From positions 67,842,500 to 67,906,499 of the forward strand of contig CM057827.1 in the NCBI GenBank assembly GCA_030068075.1: 64,000 bases of DNA, read 5' to 3'. Source of the DNA: Paguma larvata (taxonomy: Eukaryota; Chordata; Mammalia; Carnivora; Viverridae). Positions 60,768 to 64,000 of the stretch are shown here, piece by piece; positions within the stretch are counted from its first letter, which is position 1, and each line of letters starts with the position of its first letter. The notes under the pieces were generated by a model that was not told where the DNA came from, did no database searches, and was given only the letters and a program-made list of their open reading frames with translations. The position numbers and the translations under genes are program-made.

Positions 60768-60958
60768 GGAACACCTGGGTGGCTCAGTCAGTTAAGTGTA
60801 CGACTCTTGGTTTCAGACCTGAGTCGTACGCTTAACTGACTATCGTTCAGTTGTGCTGACAATGTGGAGCCTGTTTGGGTTCTCTCTCTCTCTGTCCCTC
60901 CCCTGCTCACATTCACTCTGTCTCTCAAAATAAATAAATAAACTTAAAAAATATATTA
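60768..60958 (+). mobile_element. CAN SINE, sense, with internal inverted copy of its head
   Basis: The head is normal ('cacctgggtggctcagtcag') to 60806. After 14 bases (60807-60820), 60821-60841 is the reverse complement of 60786-60806, matching at 20 of 21 bases. The B-box region expected there is replaced. The CT-rich part and A-rich tail then continue normally. TGAAGGAAA at 60759-60767 and 60959-60967 is a candidate target-site duplication. Confidence 0.93.
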
Positions 60959-61934
60959 TGAAGGAAATAAATGCATGTGATAAAAAAATGTTGAGGAGGA
61001 GTATACTTTAGCTAGGATAGCAAAAGAAAACCTCGAAGACGGGACATTGGAGTTGAGCTCTCAACGATTAGGAGGAAGAAAATCACATTCCAGGCATCAG
61101 GAATAGCAAGGACAAAAGTCTTTGAATCTGAATGAGTTTGGCATGTTGAAAAAACAGAAAGAAATGTTATGTGTGCTGAACATTGTTGGGGGAGAGAGTG
61201 TGTGGCAGGAGGTGAGGTCTTTGAAATAATGTAGGCCATTATAGTAATAAGTTGGAATTGTAGTACAGTTACAATGTGAAGACGTTGGGTATTTGAGTTT
61301 TATGATGAGTAGCACTGAGGACATTACGCTTCTTGATGTGTGGAAGATAAAAAGGGAAAAGAAGTGAGGGTCTAGGAGAGGTAATTATTAGGAAGTTACT
61401 GCAGTAGTTACAGAAATTACGGTGTTTAGGATTCGGGTTTTTGGCAGTAGAAATAATGAGAGGTAATTTGTTTTAGAGGAGCACTGATAGAATTTGTGAA
61501 TGGATTAGAAATGGTATTATCAACAGTTTCTACATAATTAAACATGAGTTAGTGCTTGAAAATATTTAATGGACTTAGACTTCTCCATGGTAAAAATGTA
61601 CCATAATTTATTTAAATTATACTCTATTTCAATTCTTTTCCTTATTTTTTGCTAGTATAAATAACATTAATCTTTCATCATTTTCTCACCTCACTGTCAT
61701 TGTATATAAATAAAGATTTGTGATGGTTTGCCAATTTGAATAGTAGAAAATTATATCTTTCTTACTCACTAGACTAAAATTTTAATGTGTGTATTAACAG
61801 GTTGTAGTTTTTCAATCGTGAATTATTTCTGGCTTTGTTTATTTTGAGATGTTATTTTCCTTATTGACTTGAAAGGCTACATTAGTTATAGTGATCTCAA
61901 CATCCCCAAATTATTTGGCTTCGAGATTTTTTTT

Positions 61935-62345
61935 ATTCATCTTCTATTAGTCTTCCCCATGCCCTTTATGTCCTAGACACTAAAGCTGGTTCTAACCTCT
62001 TTCTTGCCTCATGGAATTTTCATTTGCAATTCTGTATTTTTTAGATCCTTCTTCAGCCAGTCTTCGATGGTGGACCATATCTCATCATTTGTCTTTCATA
62101 TCAAATATTACCCTCTTAGAAGAGCTGTTCCAGCTTCCTAACATAATAATTCTTTCTCATGCCTTTCACATTCTATCACATTATTGCCTGCGTTGTTCCC
62201 TACCCCCCCCCCCCCCCCGCCCACCGCACCACCCTGTCCCTGCCAGACTTTTATAGTCTTTCTGGCACTTATTAACCTGGAGTATTCATTGCTTACTTAT
62301 TACCTGTTCTTTCCAGTGAGAATGAAAGAACCATGAGGGCATGTG
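61935..62345 (+). mobile_element. LINE-2 remnant, sense, with a C16 run
   Basis: 'ttccagcttcctaacataat', 'cacattctatcacattattg' and 'gagaatgaaagaaccatgag' resemble an L2 3' end. A run of 16 C (62203-62218) sits inside it. Confidence 0.5.
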
Positions 62346-62639
62346 TTTGTTTACTCTAAATTAATTTACTCTTGGACTGTCTCAGGCTGGAATATTGTTG
62401 GGCATTACCACACAATTAATATATATTATAGAGTGGATAATATGAGGATATTAGCTGTTTGTGCCATATCCTTATGTTTTTTCCCCTCTTATCAATTGCC
62501 TTCATTCTTGTTCATGGCCCTTTCATATGAATTTTCTATTTTCATGGAGTCAAATCAAAAAGAAAAACTTTCCCAACTGGAGATATTCCATTTTCCTGTG
62601 TTCTAATTAAAATCTTTCTGAATATAAAGTTATTTATTT

Positions 62640-64000
62640 TCATGAACTAGGGAAATTACTGAGGGTAAAAATAGCTGTTAATAATGTGTTTCTGTGCTTC
62701 TAATCTTATTGCACATTTATTTATAGAGATCTTACTGTACATAGAGCTTTTCATCTTTTTTCGCTTAATATTGTACCTTGTGCATTATTTAGTTGATAGA
62801 TAGTCTTCACTCTTCACAAGTGTAGTTTTTTAAGGTCTTAAAAAGATTAAGGTCTGAAGAACATTCCATTTAGGCATTTTCAATCAGTCTCTTATTCAAT
62901 CAGTCTCTTATTGTACACTTATTTCAATCTTTTTTGATATAAATAACAGTGCATAGTATTATATTTAAGTCTTTATGTTCATTTATAATTGTTCTCTTAT
63001 AAATTATTAAACATAGAATAATGAATTTACTGAGTCATAGGATACATTCAGTATTATATTTAAAGATTCAGTGCCAGATTATACTTAAGAAGTTTTTTTA
63101 TGTACTTTAGAAAATTTAAGTAAGTTTGCACTCCTAGTAGCAGTGTATATGTTTGTTTCTCATCAGATTTTCTGTTTCTCAATAATCATGTGCATTTAAA
63201 ATCTTGGCCCATTTCTCCCCATCTTCATCCACCCCATCAAAAAATTATGTAAAACAATCATGGTGTTTTTCACGTACAAAATTAAGTATTTTTTATATAG
63301 TCGGCTCTGATATTTTCCATTTTCCTTTCATGTCTGTACTGAAAATAACTTTCTTCATTCTGAGGTTAAATATATGCTTACTTACGGTTTGATCTCATTT
63401 TTTACTCTGCAATTCTCTGATTTATGTAGAATGTATTTTAAGATATTTGAGAGGAAAAGTTCTCCCTGTATTTTCTCTAAGTAGTAATCCAGTTATGCCA
63501 GACATACGATTTTTAAGTAATCACCATATACTGTTTTCACGCTAAATTTTTATGTATTCCTGAGATTTAGGGAGAAGACTTATTTATTCTGGGTCTTTTG
63601 TTGTTCTGATTCTCATGTTATTCATTATTGTTCCATAGTATCTTTTTATTTTGAGTTATCCACTAGGGTAATAATTCCCTAATTTTATTATCCTTTATCG
63701 TAACAACTGTTCTAGTATATTATTCCATTTTTTCCTTATGAATTTAGAATCATTTTCCAAATATCCTTTCCAAATAAGATATTCCTGTTTTTTATGTTAA
63801 TCAAATTATGTTAAAACTGTTGACTTACTTGCACAAGATATTCTTATAATATCTAGGATTTCAGAGATGAGCTGAGATTATTTTTTCCTTTCTGTCTCAG
63901 GAAAGCCTTTTCATATAGGTGTCCAGCACATTTCACTTGAGATCTTTCTAGGTTGTTTATTTAATTTAAAGTCATTCCTATTTGCTCCTTTAATTCTTTT
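62640..64000 (-). mobile_element. Old L1 3' region, antisense (continues past the window)
   Basis: 'gatataaataacagtgcata', 'agtgccagattatacttaag', 'tttgcactcctagtagcagt', 'gtgcatttaaaatcttggcc' and 'tttttatatagtcggctctg' are complements of old L1M 3' sequence. It is decayed. A 16-bp tandem duplication lies at 62881-62912. Confidence 0.55.

Larger units (their letters stand above)
60296..61520 (-). mobile_element. LINE-2, antisense, carrying two CAN SINEs
   Basis: Starts with the L2 3'-end complement ('attcaataaatatttagtga', 'cttgctgggaatacagaaag', 'tcttatggagcttttattct'). It continues after the SINEs with 'cacattccaggcatcaggaa', 'tagcaaggacaaaagtcttt', 'gcatgttgaaaaaacagaaa' and 'ggaagttactgcagtagtta'. 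The host text is split by SINEs at 60457-60723 and 60768-60958. Confidence 0.75.
4913..64000 (+). other. NOVA1: NOVA1 intron 2 (continues past the window)
   Basis: No segment downstream of 4912 translates into the rest of NOVA1 KH1 (the part following ...DFYPG), so intron 2 fills the rest of the window and is at least 59 kb. This fits my memory that mammalian NOVA1 spans well over 100 kb with a very long second intron. It contains only repeats, microsatellites and candidate noncoding elements, listed separately. Confidence 0.85.

Noticed and set aside
4913..64000. NOVA1 exon 3 (rest of KH1) within the window
   Set aside because: Scanned by eye for the expected continuation after DFYPG and for its splice sites; not found. 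A translated search would be decisive.

Overview
The window is vertebrate nuclear DNA, almost certainly from a cat-like carnivore. It is AT-rich, has no dense open reading frames, and carries at least 17 tRNA-derived carnivore SINEs (CAN SINEs). Their heads and CT-rich tails resemble the felid form rather than the dog form. This species call is inference from remembered repeat families, not a database match.

One protein-coding gene is recognisable: the 5' end of NOVA1, the neuronal KH-domain splicing regulator, on the + strand. Positions 1-1700 are upstream sequence with MIR remnants. A CpG-rich promoter and 5' UTR (about 1720-2891) holds CCAAT-type boxes, an NRF1-type palindrome, a GGC tract, one upstream ORF, a long pyrimidine tract and an A-rich tract next to the start codon. 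Coding exon 1 (2892-3027) gives residues 1-45 plus one base. Intron 1 is 1,741 bp. Exon 2 (4769-4912) gives 48 codons with most of KH domain 1. Both junctions are phase 1, and exon 1 joins exon 2 in frame through a Glu codon. I did not find exon 3, so intron 2 appears to run from 4913 past 64000.

The remaining 59 kb is intron 2. It holds CAN SINEs (11 minus, 6 plus; most with target-site duplications), LINE-2 remnants on both strands, MIR copies, an old antisense L1 broken by an MLT1-type LTR, a Tigger-like DNA transposon, a younger carnivore L1 tail with a 5' inversion, and microsatellites. Several compact blocks match no repeat I know and look like conserved noncoding or regulatory DNA (9980-10330, 28160-28500, 29100-29230, 40320-40500, 42795-42930, 51310-51650).

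The observations most worth checking are: an 80-nt segment at 12007-12086 with near-consensus splice sites that would act as a poison exon in NOVA1, with YCAY motifs (the NOVA target) just upstream; a 45-nt in-frame candidate microexon at 51540-51584; two perfect hairpins that abut exactly at 27215-27268 and share an 11-bp direct repeat; a CAN SINE at 60768-60958 whose tRNA-like head is copied in inverted form inside itself; and an L1 insertion with the signature of twin priming at 39258-39752. I see no prokaryotic genes, CRISPR array, or rRNA or tRNA gene. No new protein-coding system is evident.
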